A stretch of DNA of 64,000 nucleotides from an uncultured Clostridia bacterium (GTDB taxonomy: Bacteria > Bacillota > Clostridia > Christensenellales > HGM11417). Both the position numbers and the translations under genes were made by a program. Below, piece after piece: positions 49,254 to 57,389 of this stretch (the stretch's first letter is position 1; every line of letters starts with the position of its first letter). The notes below the pieces were generated by a model that saw only the letters and a list, made by a program, of their open reading frames with translations, searched no databases and was not told the DNA's origin. Where the stretch lies: assembly GCA_944332455.1 (NCBI GenBank), contig CALVJY010000002.1, positions 62,001-126,000 of the forward strand, in the 5' to 3' direction.

Positions 49254-51056
49254 TCAGTAGCCGTAGGTGTAGGACAGTCTGCCGATGGGCGCCGAATCGC
49301 CGGTGACGTAGTAGTCCATGATGTCGTCGGGATGCTGCACGTTGTCGGCCACTTTCAGCTGCACGAAGCAATTGTCGGCGGTCAGTCCCAGGGCCTCCAG
49401 CGGAATGGCCAGCAGCATGGTGTCGCCGTAGACCCGGAGCTGGGCCGTGCCGGCCGTCTCCCACTCATACCCGCCGGTCGAGCGCTCCACCGAGGTGACG
49501 GTGCCGTCCGGATGGCGGTTGACGATGTACTTGTAGCCCGCAAAGGAGTTCGCCAGATCCTCGTCGGTCTTGATCAGCACATTCATCCAGTTTTCCCCTT
49601 CGGGATCGGTGATCTCCTCGGCCGCCGTCACCTTGATGTAGAGGTTCTGCCCGTCGTGGGTGACCATGACGTCGGTGATGTCGTTGCGGCCGGAAGTGTC
49701 GACGTAGGGATCCTTGTTGATGGCGTCGCGGAAGTTGCGGTCCAGCGTGTCTCCCTCGAAGTCCTTGAAGTGGGCGGCGCCGGTCCAGTCGGCAAAGTTC
49801 TGATCCTCGAGATCCACCGTGACCTGATCGGTCAGATAGTGCTTTGCAGGCTCGTACTTGAAGGCCCGGATGTTGTCTACGGTCTGCAGGTAGTAGTTGT
49901 CCTCGTACCCCCCGGCCATCATCTCGATGTCCCGGGAGTATTCCTCGTTGAAGGTATCCACAAAAAAGTAGGTCAGCCCGTCGTTTTTCTTGATGGCGAT
50001 CCACTCGTTCCAGCCTGTCAGGAAGACGTTGTTGACCGGGCGTTTGGGATTGGCGGCGTTCCAGTCGAACACCGTCTGCCACTGTCCGGCGTAGTTGCTG
50101 CCCAGTTCGGTCAGGGAAGAGTCGTTGCGGAAGGTGTCATAGTTGAACCCCCTGCCGTTGTTGCTCATGGCGCCCTCGCTCATGCGGGAGCCGGGGTGCT
50201 GAGCCAGCGAGACCGACATGGTGCCGTTGAAGTAGGACTGCGGGTACTCCCAGTCCATCCAGGGGAAGCCCCGCTCATAGTCCTTGACCAGATTCAGGTT
50301 GGGCCAGGTGGAAATGCGGAAGTCAAAGAACTCCTGGTACTCCTCGTTGAGGGCGGCCACCTCGTCGGGGGACATCACCATCCCCTCGTCCTGTCCCAGC
50401 ACCCCGATGATCAGGGGCTTTTCGCCGAAGGAGAACCACAGATCCTGATACTTGCCCTGGGCATACCAGGTCTCGTAGATCCGCTTGATGGTGGACATGG
50501 AGTTGGTGTTGGTGTAGAACGCCACTTTGGGGACGTCCCAGCCCTGATCCTGAAAGTAGGACAGCCTCTGGAAGATGGCCTCGATGGCCTGGGTGTAGAC
50601 CACGGTGTTGGTAGTGTCGTACACCAGGTAGTCCACCCCCGCCATGGTCAGCAGCTCGATGTGCCGGGTGATCACCCAGGGGTCGTCCGAGCAATAATAG
50701 CCGTACAGCGGCTCTCCCCAGTAGTGGTAGCGCTCCTTTCCTCGGGTGTTGTTCATGTCCCAAAAAGCTTCCTCATCCTCGGCCAGCAGCTTGGTGATGT
50801 CGTAAATTTCGGGATAGCCGTTGGTGTGATAGCCGTGCCAGATGTGGTAAAAAAGCCCCACATAGCTGCCTTCGATCTCGGCGTCGCCCGAGCGGACGGT
50901 CCGTCCCTCGCGGTCGGTCGAGGAGAGGTTCAGCGTCGTGTACTGAAAGGGGGTCAGCTCCCGGGTGTCCTCCACCCGCTCCTCCCCGCCGCCGCATCCG
51001 GCAAAAGCAGTCAGGAAGAGGGCCAGCAAAAGGCTCCAGACAACGATTTTTTTCAT
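49254..51056 (-). CDS. GH99/WbsX-like TIM-barrel lipoprotein with C-terminal CBM9/DOMON-like domain (paralogue 1)
   Basis: 600-residue lipoprotein (signal ending FAGC), colinear with the next gene downstream from end to end. Barrel landmarks: YVGLFYHIWHGYHTNGYPEI, PLYGYYCSDDPWVITRHIEL, GVDYLVYDTTNTVVY, VAFYTNTNSMST, FLTGWNEWIAI. The C-terminal CBM9/DOMON-like domain contains DVMVTHDGQNLYIKVTAAEE and ENWMNVLIK, and the end is DSAPIGRLSYTYGY, the same tail as its paralogue. The ATG at 51056 (signal MKKIVVWSLLLALF) has AAAGGAG upstream and is preferred to the ATG at 51077. The two copies differ in the barrel loops, so they probably act on different parts of one glycan. The assignment to GH99/WbsX-like is from motif memory, not a search. 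Confidence 0.85.
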   Translation of the reverse strand: MKKIVVWSLLLALFLTAFAGCGGGEERVEDTRELTPFQYTTLNLSSTDREGRTVRSGDAEIEGSYVGLFYHIWHGYHTNGYPEIYDITKLLAEDEEAFWDMNNTRGKERYHYWGEPLYGYYCSDDPWVITRHIELLTMAGVDYLVYDTTNTVVYTQAIEAIFQRLSYFQDQGWDVPKVAFYTNTNSMSTIKRIYETWYAQGKYQDLWFSFGEKPLIIGVLGQDEGMVMSPDEVAALNEEYQEFFDFRISTWPNLNLVKDYERGFPWMDWEYPQSYFNGTMSVSLAQHPGSRMSEGAMSNNGRGFNYDTFRNDSSLTELGSNYAGQWQTVFDWNAANPKRPVNNVFLTGWNEWIAIKKNDGLTYFFVDTFNEEYSRDIEMMAGGYEDNYYLQTVDNIRAFKYEPAKHYLTDQVTVDLEDQNFADWTGAAHFKDFEGDTLDRNFRDAINKDPYVDTSGRNDITDVMVTHDGQNLYIKVTAAEEITDPEGENWMNVLIKTDEDLANSFAGYKYIVNRHPDGTVTSVERSTGGYEWETAGTAQLRVYGDTMLLAIPLEALGLTADNCFVQLKVADNVQHPDDIMDYYVTGDSAPIGRLSYTYGY

Positions 51057-51201
51057 AAAATTTCTCCTTTTTGGCATCGGCGGCCGAACCCGGCAAACGA
51101 CAGCGCGCCGCAGACAGTATGACTGTTCCGGCGGCCGGAAGGACCGGGACCTCTGCCGGAAAAGATCACGGTTGGGGCGGACCGGCGCGGGCCGGATGGC
51201 C

Positions 51202-52056
51202 TCAGCCCTTGACGCTGCCCACCATGACGCCGTCGATCAGCTGTTTTTGGAAGATGGCGAACAGCAGGGCCGGGAAGACGGACATAAACACGCCGCCGGC
51301 CATGCGGATGTTGGCGCGGTCCATGGCCGCGTCGCCCTCCGTGGAATTTTCAAACAGCACCAACGCGAAAGTCTTGGGGGCCTCGGAGCTGTGCATGTAC
51401 ATCAGAGGTCCGAAGTAGTCTCCCCAGTAGGCCAGAAAAACGTTGACCACCACATAGACCAGCACGGCCTTGCACAGGGGCAGGCAGATGGACAGAAACC
51501 GCCGCAGGGCGCTGGCCCCGTCGATCTTGGCGGCGCTGTCCATGTCGCGGGGGATCCCCCGCATGAACTGGGTCAGCAGGAAGATGTAGACCGCGCCGCC
51601 CCCGAACAGGTTGGGGATGATGAAGGGATACAGCGTGTCGATCCACCCGAAGGTGAAGTACAGCGAGTACAGCGGGACCTGGGTGACGGCGCCGGGCAGC
51701 ATCATGGTGCCCAGCATGATCGCAAACATGAATCCCCGCCCCCTCCACTGCAGCTTGGCAAAGGAAAAGGCGATCAGGGAGGCCGACAGCGGCACAAAGA
51801 TCATGTTGCAGACCACGATCAGCAGGGTGTTCAGAAATCCCGACAGATACCGCCCGGTGCTGAACAGCTCCAGGTAGTTGGAAAACTGCGGCACCGACGG
51901 GAAGAACAGGGGCACGGGCTGGATGACCTCGGAGGAGGTCATCAGGCTCTTGGAGATCATGTAGCAGAACGGGAAGAGCAGAATGACTGTCAGAAGGCCC
52001 ATGATCGCATAAAGCAGCACGGAGAGCGCCAATCTGGAACGTTTGGAAGATCTCAT
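51202..52056 (-). CDS. Sugar ABC transporter permease, MalG/CUT1 type
   Basis: 284-residue inner-membrane permease with six transmembrane helices. The cytoplasmic EAA loop is seen as DSAAKIDGASALRRFLSICLPL (about residues 185-206; described, with the conserved D-G-A and P). It starts RSSKRSRLALSVLLYAIMG and ends QLIDGVMVGSVKG, the usual tail of MalG-like subunits (GLxxGxxKG). It begins one base after the stop of the partner permease (TAA-G-ATG). Together with that permease and the binding protein it forms a CUT1 importer for an oligosaccharide. The ATPase (MsmK/UgpC type) is not in the window and is probably shared, as is common in Bacillota. Confidence 0.94.
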   Translation of the reverse strand: MRSSKRSRLALSVLLYAIMGLLTVILLFPFCYMISKSLMTSSEVIQPVPLFFPSVPQFSNYLELFSTGRYLSGFLNTLLIVVCNMIFVPLSASLIAFSFAKLQWRGRGFMFAIMLGTMMLPGAVTQVPLYSLYFTFGWIDTLYPFIIPNLFGGGAVYIFLLTQFMRGIPRDMDSAAKIDGASALRRFLSICLPLCKAVLVYVVVNVFLAYWGDYFGPLMYMHSSEAPKTFALVLFENSTEGDAAMDRANIRMAGGVFMSVFPALLFAIFQKQLIDGVMVGSVKG

Positions 52057-52057
52057 C

Positions 52058-52975
52058 TTAAGCCTCCTCCCCGTAGAACACCCATTTGCTGGTCGCGAAC
52101 AGCACCACGGTGATCATTCCGATGACGATCAGGAAGCACCAGGCCAGAGCGCTGCCGTAGCCGATCATGCCGGACTCGATGGCCTCCTGGTAGATCTTGA
52201 CCGCGTACATGTACAGCGAGTTGTCCCAGCCCCGCCCGCCGTTGGGGGCATAGGTCAGAGGGCCGTTGTACTGCAGGGTGCCGATGGTGGACATGATGAC
52301 GTTATAGAAGATCATGGGGGTGGACATGGGAATGGTGATGTACCAAAATCCCGCCAGCCGTCCTCCCCCCTCGATCTGCACGGCCTCGTAGTACTGCTTG
52401 TCGATGTTCTTGAAGGCCGACAGCCACAGGATCATGCCGCCGCCCACCGTCCAGAGGTTCATGATGAACACCGACACCATAGAGGTCCCCGCCTCCGCGA
52501 AAAAGGGAAAGGGGGCAATGCCGACCAGGCCCAGGATGCGGTTGAAGATGCCGTAGGTCTGGCCGAACATGTCCTTCCACAGCAGGCCGCTGACCACCGC
52601 GGGGATGGTCACGGGCAGGTAGAACAGCACCCGGAAGACCTTGACGCCTTTCAGAGAGGTGTTGACCAGCAGAGCCAGAAAGTAGGAGGTCACCAAAGAC
52701 AGCGGGATGGAGACCACCGAGTAGATCACGGTGTTCAGGAAGGTCCTGGAGACTTCCCCCCAGTCCGCCGTGAACATCAGCGCGTAGTTGTGGACCCCCC
52801 AGGCCTCGAAGGTGAAGCCGTTGTACCGCCACATGAAGGAATAGATCAGGGAGAACAGCACCGGGATCAGGGTAAACACCACGATGCCCACTGTCAGCGG
52901 CAGATTGAACAGCCACCCGGTGTAGTTGTCCCGGAAAAACTTTCTGGCGTTGAAGTTTTTAAAAAAAGTTTTCAT
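52058..52975 (-). CDS. Sugar ABC transporter permease, MalF/CUT1 type
   Basis: 305-residue permease with six transmembrane helices. N-terminal TGWLFNLPLTVGIVVFTLIP and IYSFMWRYNGFTFEAWGVHNY are typical of MalF/UgpA-like subunits. The EAA loop reads YEAVQIEGGGRLAGFWYITI (conserved E-A, G and following P). Its ATG overlaps the stop codon of the binding-protein gene (ATGA), and the MalG-type gene follows after one base. The three genes form one importer unit. Substrate is inferred from context to be a rhamnose-containing oligosaccharide; the permease sequence itself does not show this. Confidence 0.94.
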   Translation of the reverse strand: MKTFFKNFNARKFFRDNYTGWLFNLPLTVGIVVFTLIPVLFSLIYSFMWRYNGFTFEAWGVHNYALMFTADWGEVSRTFLNTVIYSVVSIPLSLVTSYFLALLVNTSLKGVKVFRVLFYLPVTIPAVVSGLLWKDMFGQTYGIFNRILGLVGIAPFPFFAEAGTSMVSVFIMNLWTVGGGMILWLSAFKNIDKQYYEAVQIEGGGRLAGFWYITIPMSTPMIFYNVIMSTIGTLQYNGPLTYAPNGGRGWDNSLYMYAVKIYQEAIESGMIGYGSALAWCFLIVIGMITVVLFATSKWVFYGEEA

Positions 52976-54366
52976 CCGATCAGGGCGTTGTCGACTTCCT
53001 TCACGCAGGAGGCGATGGCGTCGTCAATGGACTTGCTCAGGTTCAGGGCGTTGTTGAACAATCCCTTGGTGGCCCGGTCCAGGTCGCTCTTGTAGGAGGC
53101 GTCCACCCGGCCGAGGAAGTCCACGGCGATCTTGTACTCGCTGCCGTACAGGTAGGCGCCCATGTTGATGTCGCTGTAGTCCTTGCCCCAGTTGGCGGTG
53201 GTGTAGTCGGCCAGATCCCGGCGGATGGAGGCCAGATTCAGCCCGGCGCTGCCCATGGCCTGCTGTCCTTCCTTGGAGAGCATGTGGCACAGGAAGGCCC
53301 AGCAGATGTCCTTTTCCTCGTCCGAGAGCTCCGCGTTGATCATGTAGCCGGCGATGCCCGAGCCGATTTTGGGATTTTCGCCGATCAGCGGGAAAGAGAC
53401 CAGGTCCACAAACCTTTCGCCGGTAAGCTCATCCTTCAGGACCGGACGGTTGGCATACAGCGAGACCGAGGCAGACTGGAACAAAAAGGCCGAGGTGCCG
53501 GTTTCGTAAGAACTGGCCGATTCCTTGGAGGTGTTCACGATGTAGCGTTTTTCCACCATCTCGCGGAGCATTTCCAGGCAGGCCCGGGTCTCGGGGGTGT
53601 CCACCGAGTTGTTGCCCTCCTCATCCAGGATGTCCGCCCCGTAGGAGCGCAGGATGGGATAGCAGGTCGAAAGCCAGGCCGTCAGATTGGCGTCCAGCAC
53701 GTAGTGGCTCTGGCGGCCGTTTTTGTCCAGATAATCGCGTACCTGCTGGCAGACGTCCAGGAACTGATCCCAGGTCCAGCCGTTTTTGACCACGGTGGTC
53801 TCGGGGTTCAGATCCACCCCGGCTTTTTTCAAAATGTCTTTGTTGATGAAGGTGACCACCGAGTCCGCGCTGCGGGGAATGGCGTAAAGCTGCCCTTCCA
53901 TGGTGCTGCAGTCAAAGAACTCCTGGTAAAAATCCACGTCCACGTCGAACAGGCCGGCGGCCTCGGAGGCCTCGATGTAGGGGGTCAGATTTTCGGCGAT
54001 GCCGGTGTCGGCCGGATAGTAAAGGTCAGGCGAATTGGTCCAGAAGATGTCGTCCAGCGACCCCGTCCGGGCCAGGTTGCGGATGGTGTTCTCGTAGGCG
54101 TTGACCGACAGGTAGGAGTACTTGAAGGTCACGTAGGGGTACTTCAGGTTGAAGCTGTCGATCAGGGCGTCGATCATGGTGGTTTCATTCGCGTTGCCGC
54201 TGGGGATCAGAATGGAGATCTCGGCCTCGACATCGGGATCCAGCTCCAGATCGATGGTGGCAGGATCGCGGGTGGGGACCTCCACTTCCCCGGGCTGCAT
54301 ACATCCGGCCAGCGAGCCGAACACTACCAGCAGCGACAATAAAAGCAGCATCATTTTTTTCATCAT
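52972..54366 (-). CDS. Extracellular sugar-binding lipoprotein of the ABC importer
   Basis: 464-residue solute-binding protein of the family-1 type, anchored as a lipoprotein (signal ending LAGC). After the anchor, ISILIPSGNANETTMIDALI begins the N-lobe. The pattern NLARTGSLDDIFWTNSPDLYY and YAIPRSADSVVTFINKDILKKAG is standard for CUT1 binding proteins, as are GWTWDQFLDVCQQ and FLFQSASVSLYANR. The frame is open to 54642, but AAGGAGG lies six bases before the ATG at 54366 (a second ATG follows directly), so the signal peptide start is there. The 3' end overlaps the MalF-type permease gene by four bases. Confidence 0.93.
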   Translation of the reverse strand: MMKKMMLLLLSLLVVFGSLAGCMQPGEVEVPTRDPATIDLELDPDVEAEISILIPSGNANETTMIDALIDSFNLKYPYVTFKYSYLSVNAYENTIRNLARTGSLDDIFWTNSPDLYYPADTGIAENLTPYIEASEAAGLFDVDVDFYQEFFDCSTMEGQLYAIPRSADSVVTFINKDILKKAGVDLNPETTVVKNGWTWDQFLDVCQQVRDYLDKNGRQSHYVLDANLTAWLSTCYPILRSYGADILDEEGNNSVDTPETRACLEMLREMVEKRYIVNTSKESASSYETGTSAFLFQSASVSLYANRPVLKDELTGERFVDLVSFPLIGENPKIGSGIAGYMINAELSDEEKDICWAFLCHMLSKEGQQAMGSAGLNLASIRRDLADYTTANWGKDYSDINMGAYLYGSEYKIAVDFLGRVDASYKSDLDRATKGLFNNALNLSKSIDDAIASCVKEVDNALIG

Positions 54367-54488
54367 CAGAATCCTCCTTAGATGTTGTCCGGTTTTTTCA
54401 GGGGATCGGAAAACCCCTTTTTTCTCATTCAGTTCGGCTTCCGGGTCTGTCGGCCTGCGCGATCGCGCGCCTGCCGTAGAAATCCCCC

Positions 54489-55772
54489 TCAAGCTTCGTA
54501 GTCGTTCAGCATGGACAGAATGTTCATGGCGTACAGCCGGGAGGTGTAGTCGTTCAGGTGATTGATGCCGTTCCCGGTCACGTCCATATATTTTTTGGTG
54601 CTCAGCATGGTAAGGCTCTGGGTGTAAAGATCCAGCGTCCACACGCCGGCGTTTTCTGCAATGCGGTCCAGCTGGGCCCAGTAGTCCTCGAACAGCTCGC
54701 CGTCATAGGACATGATCTCGGGGGTGAAGGCCTTGATCAGCACGATCTCGGCCTCGGGCAGAGCGGCCTTGACCCTCAGCACCAGGGACTCGATGTTGTC
54801 CCCGTAGGCCATTCCCGAAAAATCGCTGCCGTTGTCATTGATGCCGAAGTGGATGAACAGTACGTCCGGCGCATCTGCGATGATCTCGTCAACCTGGGCT
54901 TGCGCGGCCCCCCACTCCGAGGTCATGCCGCCCAGGGCGTAGTTGCCCACCGTGACCTCCCCCGTCTTTCCGGCCGCCCGGTAGCCCGCATTCAGGGCCA
55001 GCGCGGTCAGGTCGATGAAGTTGGGCAGGTACGGCTCGCGGTTGAACATCGAGGACGACGAGCACCCCTCGGCCACCGAATCGCCGATGATGCCCAGCCT
55101 AACGTCCTCGCCGGCAGCCAGCTTGGCCTTCAGCGCGGGCAGCTCGGCGGCGTCAAAGGTCTTGAAGTCCCCAAGCTCAGCCTCGGCGGGATCGTAGACG
55201 TAGCTGACCGAGACCTGATGGCCGTAGATGAGACTGCCCTCGGTGTAGATGGTGGCCCCCATCATCACCACGTCAGTCTCGACGTTGGCGATGGAGGAGA
55301 CCACTTGATACCCCTCCGGCAGCTCCTGTCCCGTCAGATTTGCCTCGGTCAGGTAGGGAATGTCGGAATTTTCGGTCCGCACGATGATGTTTCCCTCCAC
55401 CGTGAAGTCCTCTCCCTCAGTAAACTCGACATCCCAGGCGTAATCGCGTACCGAAAGAATTTTTTTGGGGGTGAACAGCAGTTTGCCCGAGATGCTCTCC
55501 CCGTCATCCACCAGCATGACGGTCTCGTTGTAGACCACATTGCCCAGCCAGAAGGGGTTGAGCATGGAGACCAGTTCGTCCGACCACACGTATTGGCCGG
55601 AAGAGGGGTCCAAGGTGCGCGCTTCCTCCACCGAAAAGTCGTAGACCGGATCTTCCTGATAAAAGGGCAGATCCTCCTTCGACGGCGGCTCGGGCTCGCC
55701 GCCGCAGCCGCTGACCAAAAAGACTCCCAGGGCCATCAGGACGCTGAGCGCGACGATCAAAAGACGTTTCAT
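54489..55772 (-). CDS. SGNH/GDSL hydrolase lipoprotein (predicted carbohydrate esterase)
   Basis: 427-residue lipoprotein (signal ending VSGC). An N-terminal beta domain (about 30-215) precedes an SGNH hydrolase domain (about 220-420) with block I GIIGDSVAEG (catalytic Ser), block II NYALGGMTSEW (Gly), block III HFGINDNGSD (Asn) and a C-terminal GINHLNDY (His). This N-beta plus SGNH plan is known from extracellular carbohydrate deacetylases. It is first in the operon and lies 122 bases before the binding-protein gene. The ATG at 55772 has GGAGG six bases upstream; the frame is open to 55823 but that part would precede the Shine-Dalgarno site. A candidate promoter with a GTATAC palindrome lies 56 bases upstream. 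Confidence 0.9.
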   Translation of the reverse strand: MKRLLIVALSVLMALGVFLVSGCGGEPEPPSKEDLPFYQEDPVYDFSVEEARTLDPSSGQYVWSDELVSMLNPFWLGNVVYNETVMLVDDGESISGKLLFTPKKILSVRDYAWDVEFTEGEDFTVEGNIIVRTENSDIPYLTEANLTGQELPEGYQVVSSIANVETDVVMMGATIYTEGSLIYGHQVSVSYVYDPAEAELGDFKTFDAAELPALKAKLAAGEDVRLGIIGDSVAEGCSSSSMFNREPYLPNFIDLTALALNAGYRAAGKTGEVTVGNYALGGMTSEWGAAQAQVDEIIADAPDVLFIHFGINDNGSDFSGMAYGDNIESLVLRVKAALPEAEIVLIKAFTPEIMSYDGELFEDYWAQLDRIAENAGVWTLDLYTQSLTMLSTKKYMDVTGNGINHLNDYTSRLYAMNILSMLNDYEA

Positions 55773-55827
55773 CACATTCCTCCCCTCGGGCCGCCGCGAC
55801 CGGAAGCCCGAAAAATCATTCAAAAAT

Positions 55828-55857
55828 TTTATAAAAGTATACTTTTATGTAATCCAA
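55828..55857 (-). promoter_or_regulatory. Candidate promoter/operator of the glycan operon
   Basis: Minus strand: -35 TTGGAT (55857-55852), 18-nt spacer, -10 TATAAA (55833-55828). The 18-base perfect palindrome ATAAAAGTATACTTTTAT (55831-55848) fills the spacer and touches the -10, where a bound protein would block or bend the promoter. Third of four GTATAC palindromes. Confidence 0.5.
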
Positions 55858-55944
55858 AAGAGTGGAAGAATCGGAAGATCCCGCCCTTTTTTTGTGCCCT
55901 GTTTTACGAAGACAGGGCTTTTTTTATCACTCCGCCGATTTCCG

Positions 55945-55960
55945 AAAAAGTATACTTTTT
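55945..55960. repeat. GTATAC-centred palindrome, copy 4
   Basis: Perfect AAAAAGTATACTTTTT, flanked by CCG and AGG so that the whole matches copy 1 (CCGAAAA...TTTTCGG). It lies 97 bases beyond copy 3, between the esterase operon and a repeat array. Confidence 0.75.
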
Positions 55961-56044
55961 AGGCAGTTCTGCCGCAGGTCAGGCCTGGATCTCCTGCAAA
56001 AACAGGGTTCTGGCCGCCCGCCTTTCCGGCTCCGAAAAGAGATG

Positions 56045-56320
56045 TTTTGATGACAGTCCTGCAACAGGTCTGAAAACCAGTCTTCGCAAAAAGCAAGGGG
56101 TGGGAGTGCCTTCCCGGCGCCGACGGCGCCTTTGAAAAATATGTTTTGAGGACAATTTCGCCGCAGGTCTGAAAAACAGGCTTTGCATAAAGCAAGGGTG
56201 GCCTGCCTTCCCGGCGCCGACGGCGCCTTTGAAAAATATGTTTTGATGACAGTCCTGCCGCAGGTCTGAAAACCAGGCTTTGCATAAAGCAAGGGTGGCC
56301 TGCCTTCCCGGCGCCGACGA
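56045..56320. repeat. 97-99 nt tandem repeat, three copies
   Basis: Copies start with TTTTGA at 56045, 56144 and 56241. Each contains CCGCAGGTCTGAAAA and ends with the hairpin GGCGCC-GAC-GGCGCC; in the third the second arm is altered. A more degenerate partial copy precedes it (55961-56044). Period varies (99, 97), which argues against coding. It fills most of the spacer between the divergent esterase operon and the AraC gene. Confidence 0.9.
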
Positions 56321-56484
56321 CGCTCACGTTTCGCCCGGGAAAGGACGAGATTTCTTCCCTGAAAAAGTCCGAAGATCGCTTTACGCTTCTCTTATATCAT
56401 AAAGTAAAAAACATAGAATGTAAATACATTTTTTTTGGAAAAATATGGACAATCCACAGATTTTGCCCCTTTCGGAGAATTTGT

Positions 56485-56514
56485 TTGACCCCGCCTTCGC
56501 AAATATGGTATACT
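56485..56514 (+). promoter_or_regulatory. Sigma-A promoter of the AraC regulator
   Basis: -35 TTGACC (56485-56490), 18-nt spacer, -10 TATACT (56509-56514). Expected start near 56521, just before the Shine-Dalgarno site of the ATG at 56538. Confidence 0.8.
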
Positions 56515-56537
56515 GGATGCAGAAGAGGGAGGAGACG

Positions 56538-57389
56538 ATGAGAGAACTTTCGGAAATGATCCGCACGGTCGGATTTTATGTGGAGGAGGCAGGTTTTGCC
56601 ACGGTAGGAGATTTCTGGAAAGACATCGTGAGCTTCTGGAAAAAACATCGGTTCTACTATATCGAGAGCGGGCAGGCCCAAATGACGCTGCGGAACGCCA
56701 GGCTGGACCTGGAGCCGGGGATGCTTTACTACATCCCCAAAAATTCGGTGATCACCGCCTCCAATCAGGGGTTTCTGCGGCACTACTACATCCACTTCGA
56801 GGCCGACGAGACGGGCAACACCTTTTTGTCCTCTCTCTCCCCCGAAGGGGGCGTACCGGCCTCGCCCGAGGACGTCGGCTTTTTCCGGGCCGTGCTGGCC
56901 GCCGTCGAGCGGGAGGACCCCTCTCCCTCCGGGGCGCTCTACCTCAACGGCCTGATGCAGATCATTCTCTCCCGCTTCATCGGCAGCCTGGGCGAGAACT
57001 TCGGGAACCGGAACATTTTGCGGTTTTTCGACATCATGCAGTACGTGGAAAACAACGTCGAAAAAAAGATCACCGTCAAGGAACTGGCCGCCATGGCCAA
57101 CCTGAACGAGGTCTACTTTTCCAACTGCTTTTCCAAAGCGGTTGGCCAGCCTCCCCTGCAATATATCCTGGAAAAAAAGCTGCAGCACGCCATGGTCCTG
57201 CTGCAGGACGAGCGGCTGTCCATCAAGGAGATCGCCTACCGCCTCAATTTCGGAGACGTCCTCTACTTCTCCCGCCTGTTCAAGCGCAAGACCAAGCTCT
57301 CCCCCTCGGAATTCCGCAATCTCTTCCGGCAGTCCGCCGAGGAAGGAGGCCGCCCCGCGTCCGCCCCCTTCCCCCTTCCGCCCGGCTGA
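56538..57389 (+). CDS. AraC-family transcriptional regulator of the glycan locus
   Basis: 283-residue DNA-binding protein. N-terminal cupin-like sensing domain (about 20-130; FYYIESGQAQMTLRNARLDL, GMLYYIPKNS) and C-terminal AraC DNA-binding domain with two helix-turn-helix units: VKELAAMANLNEVYFSNCF and IKEIAYRLNFGDVLYFSRLF, followed by the family ending KLSPSEFR. The frame is open from 56445, but the promoter overlaps that part and GGAGG sits just before the ATG at 56538, so the later start is chosen. Divergent position to the esterase-ABC-glycosidase operon is the standard arrangement for a sugar-responsive activator of that operon. The C-terminal 15 residues (Pro/Gly-rich) are extra. Confidence 0.93.
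   Translation: MRELSEMIRTVGFYVEEAGFATVGDFWKDIVSFWKKHRFYYIESGQAQMTLRNARLDLEPGMLYYIPKNSVITASNQGFLRHYYIHFEADETGNTFLSSLSPEGGVPASPEDVGFFRAVLAAVEREDPSPSGALYLNGLMQIILSRFIGSLGENFGNRNILRFFDIMQYVENNVEKKITVKELAAMANLNEVYFSNCFSKAVGQPPLQYILEKKLQHAMVLLQDERLSIKEIAYRLNFGDVLYFSRLFKRKTKLSPSEFRNLFRQSAEEGGRPASAPFPLPPG

Noticed and set aside
55927-56327. Minus-strand open frames over the 97-99 nt array
   Set aside because: Period changes (99, 97) shift the frame; the apparent protein repeats (for example FQTC) are by-products of the DNA repeat.
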